64,000 nt of DNA from G965199725 sp965199725 (GCA_965199725.1 OZ241321.1:744001-808000); one strand, 5' to 3'; shown: positions 27,597-37,893, counted from the first letter of the stretch. Program-made: numbers and translations. The notes: generated from the letters alone by a model not told the origin.

Positions 27597-28120
27597 CTGT
27601 TCACTCTAAAAGTATCATTGGCGGCAAATAAACCCACGCGCAAATCTTTTGCTGTATATATTTCGCGACCATCTACTAACATTGTACCATCAGCAATTGC
27701 CAGCACCAATTGGCGCGCAATGACTCGCTTTAAGTCAAGTCTATAGATTATTTTGTTTGCTGTTGGTAATACCTCACCTGAAAACTTTGCCTGACCGCAA
27801 CCCAATGCCCGACCTCTTCCAGAATTGCCGTTCCAAGCCAGAAAAAAACCAACTAACTGCCACATTGCATCCAAACCAAGACAACCTGGCATGACCGGAT
27901 CGCCCGGAAAATGACAGGCAAAAAACCACAGATCCGGCTTTATGTCCAATTCAGCAATAATCTCGCCTTTATCGTGCTTGCCGCCTTTATCAGCAATATG
28001 GATGATACGATCCATCATGAGCATGTTGGGCATAGGTAATTGTGCGTTACCAATGCCGAACATGTCTCCACGAGCGCATTTAAGCAATTCTGCACGGGTA
28101 AATGACGATTGCTTACTCAT
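27593..28120 (-). CDS. fabA: 3-hydroxydecanoyl-[acyl-carrier-protein] dehydratase/isomerase
   Basis: 175 residues from the ATG at 28120, chosen because AGGA lies nine bases upstream; a TTG two codons earlier is weaker. It is a hot-dog fold enzyme with catalytic His in FFACHFPGDPVMPG and Asp in GLDAMWQLVGFFLAW. It makes the cis double bond at C10 that FabB then elongates. Confidence 0.95.
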   Translation of the reverse strand: MSKQSSFTRAELLKCARGDMFGIGNAQLPMPNMLMMDRIIHIADKGGKHDKGEIIAELDIKPDLWFFACHFPGDPVMPGCLGLDAMWQLVGFFLAWNGNSGRGRALGCGQAKFSGEVLPTANKIIYRLDLKRVIARQLVLAIADGTMLVDGREIYTAKDLRVGLFAANDTFRVNR

Positions 28121-28220
28121 CCACAATTATCCTAGTCTCAACTTAAAGCCATAATAGCACGACTGGAAAACAATATATCAGCGCTGATCAAGTAAGTCGC
28201 ACAGCACACCCCTAAAATTG

Positions 28221-28226
28221 TATAAT
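28221..28226 (+). promoter_or_regulatory. Possible -10 box of zwf
   Basis: A perfect TATAAT lies 53 bases before the chosen zwf start codon. The -35 position (about 28198-28203) does not show a good TTGACA. Confidence 0.4.
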
Positions 28227-28278
28227 ACCCATTCACTAGATAGGCTACGGGCGTATTGAGCTTGCAATGGGAGATGAC

Positions 28279-29745
28279 ATGAAATCTTGTACACTAATTA
28301 TTTTTGGCTGCACTGGTGATTTAGCAAGAAAAAAAATACTACCCGCATTATACCACCTTCATGTTGAAAACAGACTAAACGATGGTACCAAAATCATTTG
28401 CATAGGCCGACAAACAATCACCATCGATAAATGGCAACTACAGGTAACCGGCTATGTATCAACAACGGCAAGAGAAAGTATTGATAATGTTATTTTAACT
28501 GATTTTCTAGCAAGAATCAGTTATTTTAAATGCGATATTAATGACCCAGATGCCTATCAGCAATTAAATGCGCTGATCGCAACACCGTCAAACAGTTTCT
28601 CACGTAATATTGTATTTTATCTTTCGGTGAGCCCTGCCCTATTTGGTACAGTAGGCAGGCAACTAGCTGCTGTTGGTCTTAATCAGGAAATTGACGGCTG
28701 GAAACGGCTAGTAGTGGAAAAGCCATTTGGCTACGATAGAAAAAGCGCCACTGAGCTGGAACAGACGCTCAACCAGCACTTCACCGAACAGCAAACCTAC
28801 CGTATTGATCACTATCTGGGCAAGGGTACAGTCCAAAATATCCTAGTCTTACGCTTTGCGAATCTGCTGCTGGAACCATTGTGGAACTGCAACCATATTG
28901 ACCACGTACAGATTACTCATGCTGAGAGACAAGGTGTAGCAGGTCGCGCTGGTTATTATGACAGTGCTGGCGCAATGCGTGACATGGTGCAAAGCCACCT
29001 GCTGCAAATTATGACCTTAATCGCCATGGAGCCCCCTGCTGATCTGGATGATGAATCATTGCGCGATGAAAAGGTAAAAGTGTTAAAAGCAGTTCGTCCT
29101 ATCAGCAATGCTATGGTGGATAATCATGCCTGTCGCGGTCAGTACGCCGCTGGCAACATAGACGGTAACCAGCAACAAAGCTACTTACAGGAAGAAGGCT
29201 CACCTGAAAACAGCGTTACCGAAACCTATGCAGCACTGAAGCTGTATATTGATAACTGGCGCTGGCGCAATGTGCCTTTTTATCTGCGCACGGGCAAATG
29301 TATGCCCGAATCAAAAGCAATGGTTGCTATTTGTTTTAAAAACCCGCCACAGGCACTATTTAATAGTATTCATACTGATGATAGTCATGCCAACTGGCTG
29401 GTTATTGGTCTACAACCTGATAACATTCTACGCATTGAACTACAATCCAAAAAGCCGGGGCTAGATATAGTCGCCCATACGGTTGGCATGGAAACAGTTG
29501 AACCTGAAGACAAAAAAGCGCACAAAGATGCCTATGAAGCACTTATCCTGGACGCGATTGCTGGTGATCGTGCCTTATTTTTACGTGCCGATGAGGTCAG
29601 TCTAGCATGGCAGGTAGTTGATCCCATTATTGCAAAGTGGGCAAAGATTAAACAAGTGTATACTTACCCTGCGGGCACTTGGGGACCAGATGAGGTCAGT
29701 CGCATTTTTGATAATGCACATCACAAGTGGCGCAATGCGATTTAG
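28279..29745 (+). CDS. zwf: Glucose-6-phosphate 1-dehydrogenase
   Basis: 488 residues from the ATG at 28279, preferred over one 12 bases earlier because GGGAG lies at the right distance and the N-terminus MKSCTLIIFGCTGDLARKK is then of normal length. The NADP-binding GCTGDLA, the active-site VVEKPFGYD and RIDHYLGKGTVQN (substrate Lys and catalytic His) are all present. It yields 6-phosphogluconolactone and NADPH. In RuMP-cycle methylotrophs this is also a step of dissimilatory C1 oxidation. No pgl or gnd follows. Confidence 0.95.
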   Translation: MKSCTLIIFGCTGDLARKKILPALYHLHVENRLNDGTKIICIGRQTITIDKWQLQVTGYVSTTARESIDNVILTDFLARISYFKCDINDPDAYQQLNALIATPSNSFSRNIVFYLSVSPALFGTVGRQLAAVGLNQEIDGWKRLVVEKPFGYDRKSATELEQTLNQHFTEQQTYRIDHYLGKGTVQNILVLRFANLLLEPLWNCNHIDHVQITHAERQGVAGRAGYYDSAGAMRDMVQSHLLQIMTLIAMEPPADLDDESLRDEKVKVLKAVRPISNAMVDNHACRGQYAAGNIDGNQQQSYLQEEGSPENSVTETYAALKLYIDNWRWRNVPFYLRTGKCMPESKAMVAICFKNPPQALFNSIHTDDSHANWLVIGLQPDNILRIELQSKKPGLDIVAHTVGMETVEPEDKKAHKDAYEALILDAIAGDRALFLRADEVSLAWQVVDPIIAKWAKIKQVYTYPAGTWGPDEVSRIFDNAHHKWRNAI

Positions 29746-29777
29746 CTAACAGCTAGGTACTCGCAACAGCTATCGCG

Positions 29778-30530
29778 TTATGTTTTGATATTCCTGAACG
29801 TTAAATTAAAGCGCGAACCTTTTACTTTCTTTCTTTTTGGTACTTGATGTTGCCAGAAATGCTGTAACGATCTCTTCATAATCAGCAGTGTTCCATGTTT
29901 TAACGGGATAGTAATTTTTATAGCATTATCATCATTTCTACGAATGACAAAATCACGTGTTGCGCCAAAATTAACCGAAGCAATCACTGGGCTATCCCCC
30001 AACTTTGGTTCATCATCAGCATGCCAGTTCAGATAATCTTCGCCGTTGCGATACCAATTTAACAACACGCTGTTAAAAGTGACACCAGCAACTTTTTCTA
30101 TGGCATTTTTTAGGTACAACAGTCCTTTGTTCCACATATTCGGCTGTGAGTTGATGCCAGAGTAGCTATATGACCTGCCTTGATCGCCATACCATGAGGT
30201 TAACCTGGGCAATGGGATTTGCTTGCCATACATTTTTATCTTATCACGCTTCCAGCGAATATTGGCAAAGTGAATTTGCTGAAACTTATCTTCACTGAAG
30301 CCCGTCCAATCAATGTTTCGCCAATCAAGGGTGTCATTTTCCTGAAAATATTCAACACTACGATCACTGATTTTTTGGTTAAAAAAATGTTCAGCAAATA
30401 TCAACTCGCCATCAGGTACATTAATAATAAAAGCACCCGCCTCCCTGTCAAAATGACAATCAGAATTAATGCCATCTGGGATAGTAAACGGCAGGATAGG
30501 TGCTGCTACGTCACACAATAAATCATCCAT
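29778..30530 (-). CDS. AlkB-like 2-oxoglutarate-dependent dioxygenase
   Basis: 250 residues. The Fe ligands are the HxD in LNWHADDEPKLGD and the His of SLQHFWQHQVPK. The Arg of GSRFNLTFRNI binds 2-oxoglutarate. LPRLTSWYGDQGRSYSYSG is typical of the AlkB/ALKBH2-3 repair clade. These enzymes remove methyl groups from alkylated DNA or RNA. An N-terminal part of about 90 residues precedes the core. The 3' end is convergent with zwf, 32 bases apart. Confidence 0.88.
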   Translation of the reverse strand: MDDLLCDVAAPILPFTIPDGINSDCHFDREAGAFIINVPDGELIFAEHFFNQKISDRSVEYFQENDTLDWRNIDWTGFSEDKFQQIHFANIRWKRDKIKMYGKQIPLPRLTSWYGDQGRSYSYSGINSQPNMWNKGLLYLKNAIEKVAGVTFNSVLLNWYRNGEDYLNWHADDEPKLGDSPVIASVNFGATRDFVIRRNDDNAIKITIPLKHGTLLIMKRSLQHFWQHQVPKRKKVKGSRFNLTFRNIKT

Positions 30531-30585
30531 TCTATGTGCTCAGGTGTTCAGTTTCAGTTCTCACGGCGAACAGAATATACTCACA

Positions 30586-31427
30586 TCAGCGATAAGCGCT
30601 ATAGATTGCACGCTGACCACTAATAAGAAATCTTTCCAATAACAATCTATTTACTGGGCTATTTCTATTTACTAAACCAAAATCCTGAGGCAAGCTATAC
30701 AAAAGGTTGCGCATCTCTTGCATCCGAAGGACATAGCTACAGCAATTAGCAAAACCGGCTGCCGCTATCACATGTTTTCCGGCTTGCACCAAGTATTTTT
30801 CTTAGCATCTCAGCTATACCAAAATTATTAATATCGATGATGTTAGAAAACAAATGCAATTTTGTCATTTTTGGTAATAAAGCTATATCGCCATTATCAA
30901 GATTATCAAAACGCTTATTGATAGCAGTAAAGTTAGCTTCAGGGAAGCAACACGTCACAATAGCTTTTGCTCTTGCTAAAGCCACTAGGGATGGCTCTAT
31001 TAGCTGAACGTCTTTAACGCTATCCACCCAAGCCAGATTTAAGATCATGAAACATCAGGCTTGCTAAGCGTTGGCCACAAGCCCAATCAATGATTTTAAT
31101 ATCGTTTTTTTACCTATTGTTGGCGCCTCTTCCGCCACGTGGCCCAGTCCCTTTCTTACTATTGGCGCATAAGGCCTATTGGCACATAAGACCACAGGTA
31201 TTGATCCAATTCTTCAGTGATGGCAATAACCTTTCTTCTCCATTCCAATTCATCATGCATCTTGTGGTCAAATTTGAATCTTTCTCTAAGTTCCCTAAAG
31301 AAGGAAGTATTTTCGCTGTTCAATTCGCCTTTTTTGGTAGCTTGTATCACTTTATCATGCTCCGCTTCATGCATGATTTCATCAGAAAACCCATCGCTCC
31401 TGCCCCCCCTAAATTATGTCCAAGCAT
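30586..31427 (-). pseudogene. Decayed SAM-dependent methyltransferase-like gene
   Basis: Reading from 31427 leftwards, segments of one protein appear in different frames. MLGHNLGGAGAMGF is followed after a frame change by the segment ending LWSYVPIGLMRQ (to 31159). Next come IIDWACGQRLASLMFHDLKSG, then after another shift VKDVQLIEPSLVALARAKAI (31048-30746), then after a further shift VQAGKHVIAAAGFAN (to 30586). DWACGQ and LIEPS are where a methyltransferase has its SAM-binding motif I and the acidic end of strand beta-2. At least three frame breaks and one stop are needed, so the gene is dead. It starts 13 bases after the ilvD stop on the same strand. Confidence 0.7.
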
Positions 31428-31439
31428 TATAACAAGTTA

Positions 31440-33290
31440 TCAAATGTTAAGCTGGTCAATATCACGTACCGCCCCTTTTGATGCTGAGGTGGTAAGTGCA
31501 GCATACGCCTTTAACGCTAGGCTCACCGTACGATCTCTTGCTAAAGGTTGCCAAGCGTTATTACCTTTAGCCAACATCGCATCACGGCGAATTTTAAGCT
31601 CATCATCACTTACAGCCACATCAATCTTACGCCTAGGAATATCAATTAAAACAGTATCGCCTTCTTGCACAAGCCCAATATTGCCGCCTTCTGCTGCCTC
31701 AGGTGATACATGGCCAATTGATAAGCCAGAGGTACCGCCAGAAAAACGCCCATCAGTTAAAAGTGCGCACGCTTTGCCTAAGCCTTTTGATTTTAGGTAA
31801 CTGGTTGGGTACAACATTTCCTGCATACCGGGGCCACCCTTGGGTCCTTCATAGCGGATTAATACCACATCGCCTGCTGCTACCTGATCGGTTAAAATAG
31901 CAGTCACCGCAGCTTCTTGTGATTCAAAAATACGCGCTGGACCAGCAAACGTTAAAATGGACTCATCAACGCCAGCCGTTTTAACGATACAGCCCTCTAT
32001 AGCGATATTGCCAAATAATACCGCAAGACCCCCATCCTGACTATAAGCATGGGCAATATCACGAATACAACCGTTTTTTCTATCAAGATCAAGGCTTGGC
32101 CAACGGGTAGCTTGACTAAAGGCAACCTGTGTTGGAATACCTGCAGGACCTGCCAGATAAAGCTGTTTAGCCTTTCTGTTGCTACTACGGACAACGTCCC
32201 ACTCGTTAAGTCCATCTGCCAACGTTTTGCTATGGACAGTTGGCACATCAAGATGCAATAAATCACCCGCCGCCAGTTCGCCCATAATCGCTACTACCCC
32301 GCCAGCACGGTGCACATCCTCCATATGATAATCAGGTGTAGCCGGCGCCACTTTACACAGGTTGGGAATACGCCGCGACATCCTGTCAATATCGGCCATC
32401 GTAAAATCAACTGCTGCTTCATGGGCAGCCGCCAATAAATGCAGTACAGTATTGGTTGAACCACCCATGGCAATATCCAGGGCAATAGCATTTTCAAAGG
32501 CAGCTTTGCTGGCAATTTTTCGGGGTAATGCTGATTCATCATCCTGGGTATAATAGCGCTTGGTAAGATCCACAATCAACCGTGCTGCCTGTAAAAACAG
32601 TTGCCTGCGATCAGCATGGGTTGCCAGCAGGGATCCGTTGCCCGGGAAAGCCAATCCTAAGGCTTCAGTTAAACAATTCATTGAGTTGGCGGTAAACATA
32701 CCTGAGCATGAGCCACAAGTTGGGCAGGCAGAGCGTTCAATCTGCGTGACTTCTTCATCACTGACAGCATCATTTGCTGCCTGTACCATTGCATCAACAA
32801 GGTCTAATTTTATCTCTTTGTCTGCCAGTCTAGTTTTACCGGCTTCCATTGGGCCACCCGACACAAATATCGCTGGGATATTCAAACGCAACGCTGCCAT
32901 CAGCATACCTGGAGTAATTTTGTCACAGTTGGAAATACAGACAATGGCATCAGCACAGTGAGCGTTTACCATATATTCAACTGAATCAGCGATAATATCG
33001 CGCGAGGGCAGACTATAGAGCATACCGCCATGACCCATGGCAATGCCATCGTCAACCGCAATAGTATTAAACTCCTTGGCAACACCGCCTACCTGCTCAA
33101 TCTCGCGTGCCACCAACTGCCCCATATTTTGCAAGTGTACATGCCCAGGCACAAACTGAGTAAATGAATTGGCAATGGCAATAATAGGTTTATTAAAATC
33201 GTTGTCAGTCATGCCTGTTGCCCGCCATAATGCCCGTGCACCAGCCATATTACGACCTGCTGTTGATGTTTTTGAGCGATAATCAGGCAT
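31440..33290 (-). CDS. ilvD: Dihydroxy-acid dehydratase
   Basis: 616 residues, full length for IlvD. It uses an iron-sulfur cluster to dehydrate 2,3-dihydroxy acids in valine, isoleucine and leucine synthesis. Cluster ligands are seen in ISNCDKITPG and ACPTCGSCSGMFTANSMNC. GRFSGGTSGLSIGHVSPEAA is a further family signature. A GGAG lies eight bases before the ATG. It is divergent from argA, another amino-acid gene, across 113 bases. Confidence 0.96.
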   Translation of the reverse strand: MPDYRSKTSTAGRNMAGARALWRATGMTDNDFNKPIIAIANSFTQFVPGHVHLQNMGQLVAREIEQVGGVAKEFNTIAVDDGIAMGHGGMLYSLPSRDIIADSVEYMVNAHCADAIVCISNCDKITPGMLMAALRLNIPAIFVSGGPMEAGKTRLADKEIKLDLVDAMVQAANDAVSDEEVTQIERSACPTCGSCSGMFTANSMNCLTEALGLAFPGNGSLLATHADRRQLFLQAARLIVDLTKRYYTQDDESALPRKIASKAAFENAIALDIAMGGSTNTVLHLLAAAHEAAVDFTMADIDRMSRRIPNLCKVAPATPDYHMEDVHRAGGVVAIMGELAAGDLLHLDVPTVHSKTLADGLNEWDVVRSSNRKAKQLYLAGPAGIPTQVAFSQATRWPSLDLDRKNGCIRDIAHAYSQDGGLAVLFGNIAIEGCIVKTAGVDESILTFAGPARIFESQEAAVTAILTDQVAAGDVVLIRYEGPKGGPGMQEMLYPTSYLKSKGLGKACALLTDGRFSGGTSGLSIGHVSPEAAEGGNIGLVQEGDTVLIDIPRRKIDVAVSDDELKIRRDAMLAKGNNAWQPLARDRTVSLALKAYAALTTSASKGAVRDIDQLNI

Positions 33291-33403
33291 GATATTTCTC
33301 CATACTCAAGTAGCTGTATCAATGCTGACAGCAAAATAACATTGTATAATAGATCAGCTTTACAGCAAATGTTTCTACTTGAATTAATTAGGACAACAAA
33401 TGC

Positions 33404-34693
33404 ATGACAAGCCTGACTAAACATGCAATGCCATCCGCTGTTATCACCGACTGGTTTCGCGCAGCCGCGCCTTATATTCATGGGCATCGCAGTGCAACCA
33501 TGGTGATCGCCGTTGATGGCGATACAATCGCCTTATCAAATTTTGATAATTTAGTCCATGATCTGACTATACTGGTCAGTCTCGGCATTCGTCTAGTGTT
33601 GGTTTACGGCGCACATCCGCAGATTGCAGAGCAATGCCAGAAACAGCATGTAGCACTCAATTATCACCAGACATTACCCATCATTACTGATAATGGCTTA
33701 AGTATTGTCAAAGCAGTTATTGGCCAATTACACCTTGATATTGAGGCTAGGTTATCACTGAGCATGCCACATACACCAATGGCAGATGCACGTATCCGTT
33801 GTACCAGCGGTAACCTAGTGACGGCAAAACCAGTAGGTATCAGGGAGGGTACTGACTTTGGCTACACGGGTGAAGTGCGGCGTATTGATGTTGATGCTAT
33901 TAAACAGCAATTAACTTCTGGCAATATCGTACTGTTGCCGCCTTTGGGTTATTCGCCTACGGGCGAAGTATTTTATTTGCCTGCGGAAGCAGTTGCCACC
34001 AAAGTCGCAACCGCACTGACTGCAGATAAATTAATTTTTATTGGTGATCGGCATACTGATGCACGTGAACTCACCCTAGATCAAGCTACTGCTTTATTGA
34101 CAAAGCCCTGTCATCATATTTTGGAAGCAGCTATCAATGCCTGCCGTGCTGGGGTCAAGCGCGTGCATTTACTAGAGCGAACTGTAGATGGCGCACTATT
34201 GCAGGAATTATTCAGTCGTGATGGCGCAGGTACACTCATCAGCGCCAACTCATTTGAGCATATTCGTCAGGCAACCATTGATGATGTTGGCGGTATTTTA
34301 CAATTAATTACGCCACTAGAAAAAAATGGTACTTTAGTGAAGCGTTCACGTGATGTACTAGAAACCTATATTGATCATTTTATGGTCATGGAGCGTGATG
34401 CTGCTGTTATTGCCTGCGCTGCGCTGCACCCTTTTAATGACAGCGATATAACTGAACTAGCCTGCCTTGCTGTTGCACAAAAATATCAAAACTTAGGTCG
34501 TGGTAAAGCGCTGTTAGCATTGCTGGAAAAAAAAGTGCAGACAGACAATCTATGCGTACTGACAACGCAAACTGCACACTGGTTTTTAGAACGTGGGTTT
34601 GCACCTGCCAACATCGCTGATCTGCCAGTAGCAAAACAGGCGCTGTATAATTACCAACGTAATGCTAAAGCCTTTATCAAGACGTTGCGTTAG
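33404..34693 (+). CDS. argA: Amino-acid N-acetyltransferase (N-acetylglutamate synthase)
   Basis: 429 residues. It has an N-terminal amino-acid-kinase-like domain (about 20-285; VLVYGAHPQIAEQC, then VLLPPLGYSPTGEVFYL) and a C-terminal GNAT domain (about 290-429; CLAVAQKYQNLGRGKALLAL binds acetyl-CoA). It is the classical bifunctional-fold ArgA that starts arginine synthesis and is feedback-controlled by arginine through the kinase-like domain. It is convergent with rppH, 14 bases apart. Confidence 0.95.
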   Translation: MTSLTKHAMPSAVITDWFRAAAPYIHGHRSATMVIAVDGDTIALSNFDNLVHDLTILVSLGIRLVLVYGAHPQIAEQCQKQHVALNYHQTLPIITDNGLSIVKAVIGQLHLDIEARLSLSMPHTPMADARIRCTSGNLVTAKPVGIREGTDFGYTGEVRRIDVDAIKQQLTSGNIVLLPPLGYSPTGEVFYLPAEAVATKVATALTADKLIFIGDRHTDARELTLDQATALLTKPCHHILEAAINACRAGVKRVHLLERTVDGALLQELFSRDGAGTLISANSFEHIRQATIDDVGGILQLITPLEKNGTLVKRSRDVLETYIDHFMVMERDAAVIACAALHPFNDSDITELACLAVAQKYQNLGRGKALLALLEKKVQTDNLCVLTTQTAHWFLERGFAPANIADLPVAKQALYNYQRNAKAFIKTLR

Positions 34694-34707
34694 CAAGTTT
34701 TCTGATG

Positions 34708-35190
34708 CTATTTATGGTCAGGAAACAGCAATGGCGCCAGCTCATCTAATGCTTGACTATAAACATGGTATTTGAAAAAAATAACCTCCTGTAACGGCAT
34801 CCAATAATCAACCCACCGCCAGTCATTAAACTCTGGCCTGTCCTCACTATCCAGCCTGACATCTTCTTCTTTACCAATGAGCCGCAACAAAAACCAACGC
34901 TGTTTCTGTCCAATACAAAGTGGCTTATTGCCATAACGCATATAACGCCTGGGCAGACGGTAGCGTAGCCACGACTGTGTCATGCCAAGAATTGCAACAT
35001 GATTGGGACGCAAACCTACCTCTTCTGTCAATTCACGATAAACTGCCTGTTCGGCTGTCTCATTTTCTTTAATGCCTCCCTGAGGAAACTGCCATGAATT
35101 TCCCTGCGCCCTTCGCGCCCACAATACCTGATTGCTATCATTGCAGATGATAATACCCACATTGGCTCTGAAGCCATCTTTATCAATCAT
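34708..35190 (-). CDS. rppH: RNA pyrophosphohydrolase
   Basis: 160 residues. The Nudix box GGIKENETAEQAVYRELTEE is intact, and MIDKDGFRANVGIIICN and QGNSWQFPQGG match RppH closely. It removes pyrophosphate from mRNA 5' ends and so triggers decay. It is divergent from the HAD phosphatase gene. Confidence 0.95.
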   Translation of the reverse strand: MIDKDGFRANVGIIICNDSNQVLWARRAQGNSWQFPQGGIKENETAEQAVYRELTEEVGLRPNHVAILGMTQSWLRYRLPRRYMRYGNKPLCIGQKQRWFLLRLIGKEEDVRLDSEDRPEFNDWRWVDYWMPLQEVIFFKYHVYSQALDELAPLLFPDHK

Positions 35191-35331
35191 ACTCTGCTCT
35201 ATCCTACCCTAACAATCCTTCGCTGTTATAATGATGAGATTACCAGCTAGGTTAGCTAAAACAATGGCGCGGTGCAATTCATTTTTGCATCTGGTATCAA
35301 ATGTTTAGGCTGATTAACCAGAAATATAACT

Positions 35332-35985
35332 ATGGCATTGGCAATCTTTGATCTTGATAACACCTTGCTTGAAGGAGACAGCGATTACCTGTGGGGGCAA
35401 TTCTTAGTTGAGCACAATATCGTTGATGGCGACTGGTATGAAGAACAAAATCAATACTTCTACGACCAGTATTGTGCTGGCACAATGGACATTATTGAAT
35501 TTCTTAGCTTTCAGCTTAAACCGCTTGTTGATAATACCATAACTGAATTAACCTGCTGGCGAACCAGCTACCTGACTGACAAGATATGGCCAATTATATT
35601 GCCTGCTGGTCGCAAACTGATTAACCAGCATAGGCAGCAAGGTGATACATTAATGATTATTACCGCTACCAATAGCTTTCTGACTAAACCGATTGCTGCA
35701 AAATTGGGCATCGTCCATTTAATCGCCACCGAGCCTGAAATAGCTGATGGTGTTTACACAGGCAAAGTGGCAGGCACCCCAGCATATCAGGAAGGCAAAG
35801 TAGTACGGTTAAAGTACTGGTTAGATGAGCATAAAAAAGCACTAGTTGGCAGCTATTTTTATAGTGATTCCCACAATGATTTGCCATTACTTAGCTACGT
35901 TGACCATCCAGTTGCAGTTGATCCTGATGTAACACTGAAAGCGGCTGCAGAGCAACAAGGCTGGAGAATTATTAGTCTTCGCTGA
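35332..35985 (+). CDS. HAD-IB family hydrolase (SerB-like)
   Basis: 217 residues. The HAD motifs are LAIFDLDNTLLEGDSDYLW (nucleophile Asp), MIITATNSFLTKPIA (motif II Thr), the Lys near QEGKVVRLKYW and YFYSDSHNDLPLL (motif IV). The spacing fits the subfamily IB phosphoserine-phosphatase-like proteins that usually lie beside RppH in gammaproteobacteria. The substrate is not determined. Confidence 0.9.
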   Translation: MALAIFDLDNTLLEGDSDYLWGQFLVEHNIVDGDWYEEQNQYFYDQYCAGTMDIIEFLSFQLKPLVDNTITELTCWRTSYLTDKIWPIILPAGRKLINQHRQQGDTLMIITATNSFLTKPIAAKLGIVHLIATEPEIADGVYTGKVAGTPAYQEGKVVRLKYWLDEHKKALVGSYFYSDSHNDLPLLSYVDHPVAVDPDVTLKAAAEQQGWRIISLR

Positions 35986-36034
35986 CAGAGTTGGTACAAT
36001 TATCGTCTTAAATATTGTCCAGACAGGTATTAGC

Positions 36035-37477
36035 ATGGAATGGGAAGTTATTATTGGCCTAGAAATTCACGTTCAGCTTGCCACACAGTCTAAAATTTTC
36101 TCTGGGGCTGCTACCGCCTATGGTAGCGCGCCTAATGCCCAAGCCTGCGCCATTGATTTAGGGCTGCCTGGTATTTTGCCTGTGCTAAACCAAGAGGCGG
36201 TTAATATGGCAATAAAATTTGGCTTGGCGGTTGATGCTGAACTGGCTGAACATTCGGTATTTGCCCGCAAAAATTATTTTTATCCGGACTTGCCTAAGGG
36301 CTATCAAATCAGTCAATTTGAATCACCGATTATCAGCGGCGGCAAAGTGCCCATCGTATCAGAGGATGGCAAGGAAAAAATTATCGGCATTACCCGTGCA
36401 CATCTGGAAGAAGATGCAGGTAAATCTATGCATGGTGACTTTCAGGGACAGACGGGTATTGATTTGAACCGTGCTGGCACCCCGCTGCTGGAAATCGTGT
36501 CTGAGCCGGATATTCGCAGCGCTAGAGAAGCAATCGCTTACATGAAAACAATTCACACATTGGTGTGTTACCTTGATATTTGTGATGGTAACATGCAGGA
36601 AGGCTCGTTTCGCTGTGATGCCAATGTATCTGTACGTCCGAGAGGACAACAGCAATTAGGCACTCGTATTGAACTGAAAAACATTAACTCCTTCCGTAAT
36701 GTTGAGCGCGCCATTCATATTGAAACAAACCGTCAGATTGGACTTATTGAAGATGGCGGCACCGTTTTACAGGAAACTCGCCTTTACGATGCTGATCGCA
36801 ATGAAACTCGATCAATGAGAAACAAGGAAGAAGCCAATGATTACCGTTATTTTCCAGATCCGGACTTGTTGCCTTTACTATTAACTGGAAAAATGATAGC
36901 CCGAATTCGGGCAACATTGCCAGAACTACCTGACATTAGGCGTAATCGCTTTATCAATGATATCAATCTGTCACCTTATGATGCCTCAGTGTTAACAAGC
37001 AGTCGTGAAATGGCAGATTACTTTGAAGCCGTTGTCGCTGCCACCCATGGCAATGCCGCCAAGCTTTGCGCTAACTGGATCATCACCCAGCTATCAGGCG
37101 CCCTCAATAAAGCAGGACTAACTATTACTGATTCGCCCATCAGCGCTGAACAATTAGGCGGATTATTAATGCGTATCAACGATAAAACCATCTCTGGCAA
37201 TATCGCCAGAGAAGTATTTGATGATTTGTGGCATGGTAAAGGTAGTGATGCTGATACTATTATTGCCGAGAAAGGATTACAGCAAATGACCGACATTAGC
37301 GCTATTGAGGCATTAATTAATCAAGTACTCGCTGAACATTTTGAACAGATTGAGGAGTACCGTAACGGCAAGACGCAACTACTTGGTTTTTTTGTCGGTC
37401 AGGTGATGAAGCTATCAAAGGGTAAAGCCGATCCAGCACATGTCAACGTTCTGCTAAAAACAAAACTGACTGGCTGA
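36035..37477 (+). CDS. gatB: Aspartyl/glutamyl-tRNA(Asn/Gln) amidotransferase subunit B
   Basis: 480 residues, full length. The signature LEIHVQLATQSKIFSGA is at the N-terminus. FARKNYFYPDLPKGYQISQ and RTRIELKNINSF-like TRIELKNINSFRNVERAI follow. A C-terminal YqeY-like domain covers about 330-480. GatB activates the mischarged tRNA carboxylate and accepts ammonia from GatA. gatC and gatA are usually adjacent; they are not here, so they must lie elsewhere. Confidence 0.95.
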   Translation: MEWEVIIGLEIHVQLATQSKIFSGAATAYGSAPNAQACAIDLGLPGILPVLNQEAVNMAIKFGLAVDAELAEHSVFARKNYFYPDLPKGYQISQFESPIISGGKVPIVSEDGKEKIIGITRAHLEEDAGKSMHGDFQGQTGIDLNRAGTPLLEIVSEPDIRSAREAIAYMKTIHTLVCYLDICDGNMQEGSFRCDANVSVRPRGQQQLGTRIELKNINSFRNVERAIHIETNRQIGLIEDGGTVLQETRLYDADRNETRSMRNKEEANDYRYFPDPDLLPLLLTGKMIARIRATLPELPDIRRNRFINDINLSPYDASVLTSSREMADYFEAVVAATHGNAAKLCANWIITQLSGALNKAGLTITDSPISAEQLGGLLMRINDKTISGNIAREVFDDLWHGKGSDADTIIAEKGLQQMTDISAIEALINQVLAEHFEQIEEYRNGKTQLLGFFVGQVMKLSKGKADPAHVNVLLKTKLTG

Positions 37478-37893
37478 TTTATAAAAATCTCTAAACCTCA
37501 ACCCCCAAATATAGCCCTGATCCCTACCCCGTCATACCTATACAAACGAGTATCAAGCACAAAACAGCCTATGCTCTTTGGGTGCCAACCCTTACAATGA
37601 CATGGAGCATCAATCCAGCACTTTTTGTGCTTGCCTATCTGGATTTCCGTGTCTTCGCTACGCACGGAAATGAAGTAGAAGGCTGTATTTACGCTTGAGT
37701 TATTGATTATTAAAGCAACCTAATTTATAGATATGATTTTGATATTGCAAATATAGGCTGGACGAGATAATAATCCACTGCAAAAATAAAAAGGATACAT
37801 GGATTTAATCGTGTACTTTTTTATTAGTTTGTCTTGATAATTAGGCGACCATTTTGCACAGTTTTGCCATAGCTCAAAAAATATTTTCTTCTA
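37478..37893. other. Intergenic region between convergent gatB and gshA
   Basis: About 415 bases with no credible gene. It holds the palindrome at 37643-37671 within a stretch reminiscent of dispersed REP-type elements (CCCCGTCATACC at 37525-37536, CTGGATTTCCGTG at 37639-37651). The end near gshA is AT-rich. Confidence 0.4.
37643..37671. repeat. Palindrome resembling a REP-type element
   Basis: ATTTCCGTG and CACGGAAAT form a perfect nine-base stem around an 11-base loop. It could act as a bidirectional terminator for gatB and gshA or be a relic of a dispersed palindromic repeat. Only one copy was noticed in this window. Confidence 0.45.
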
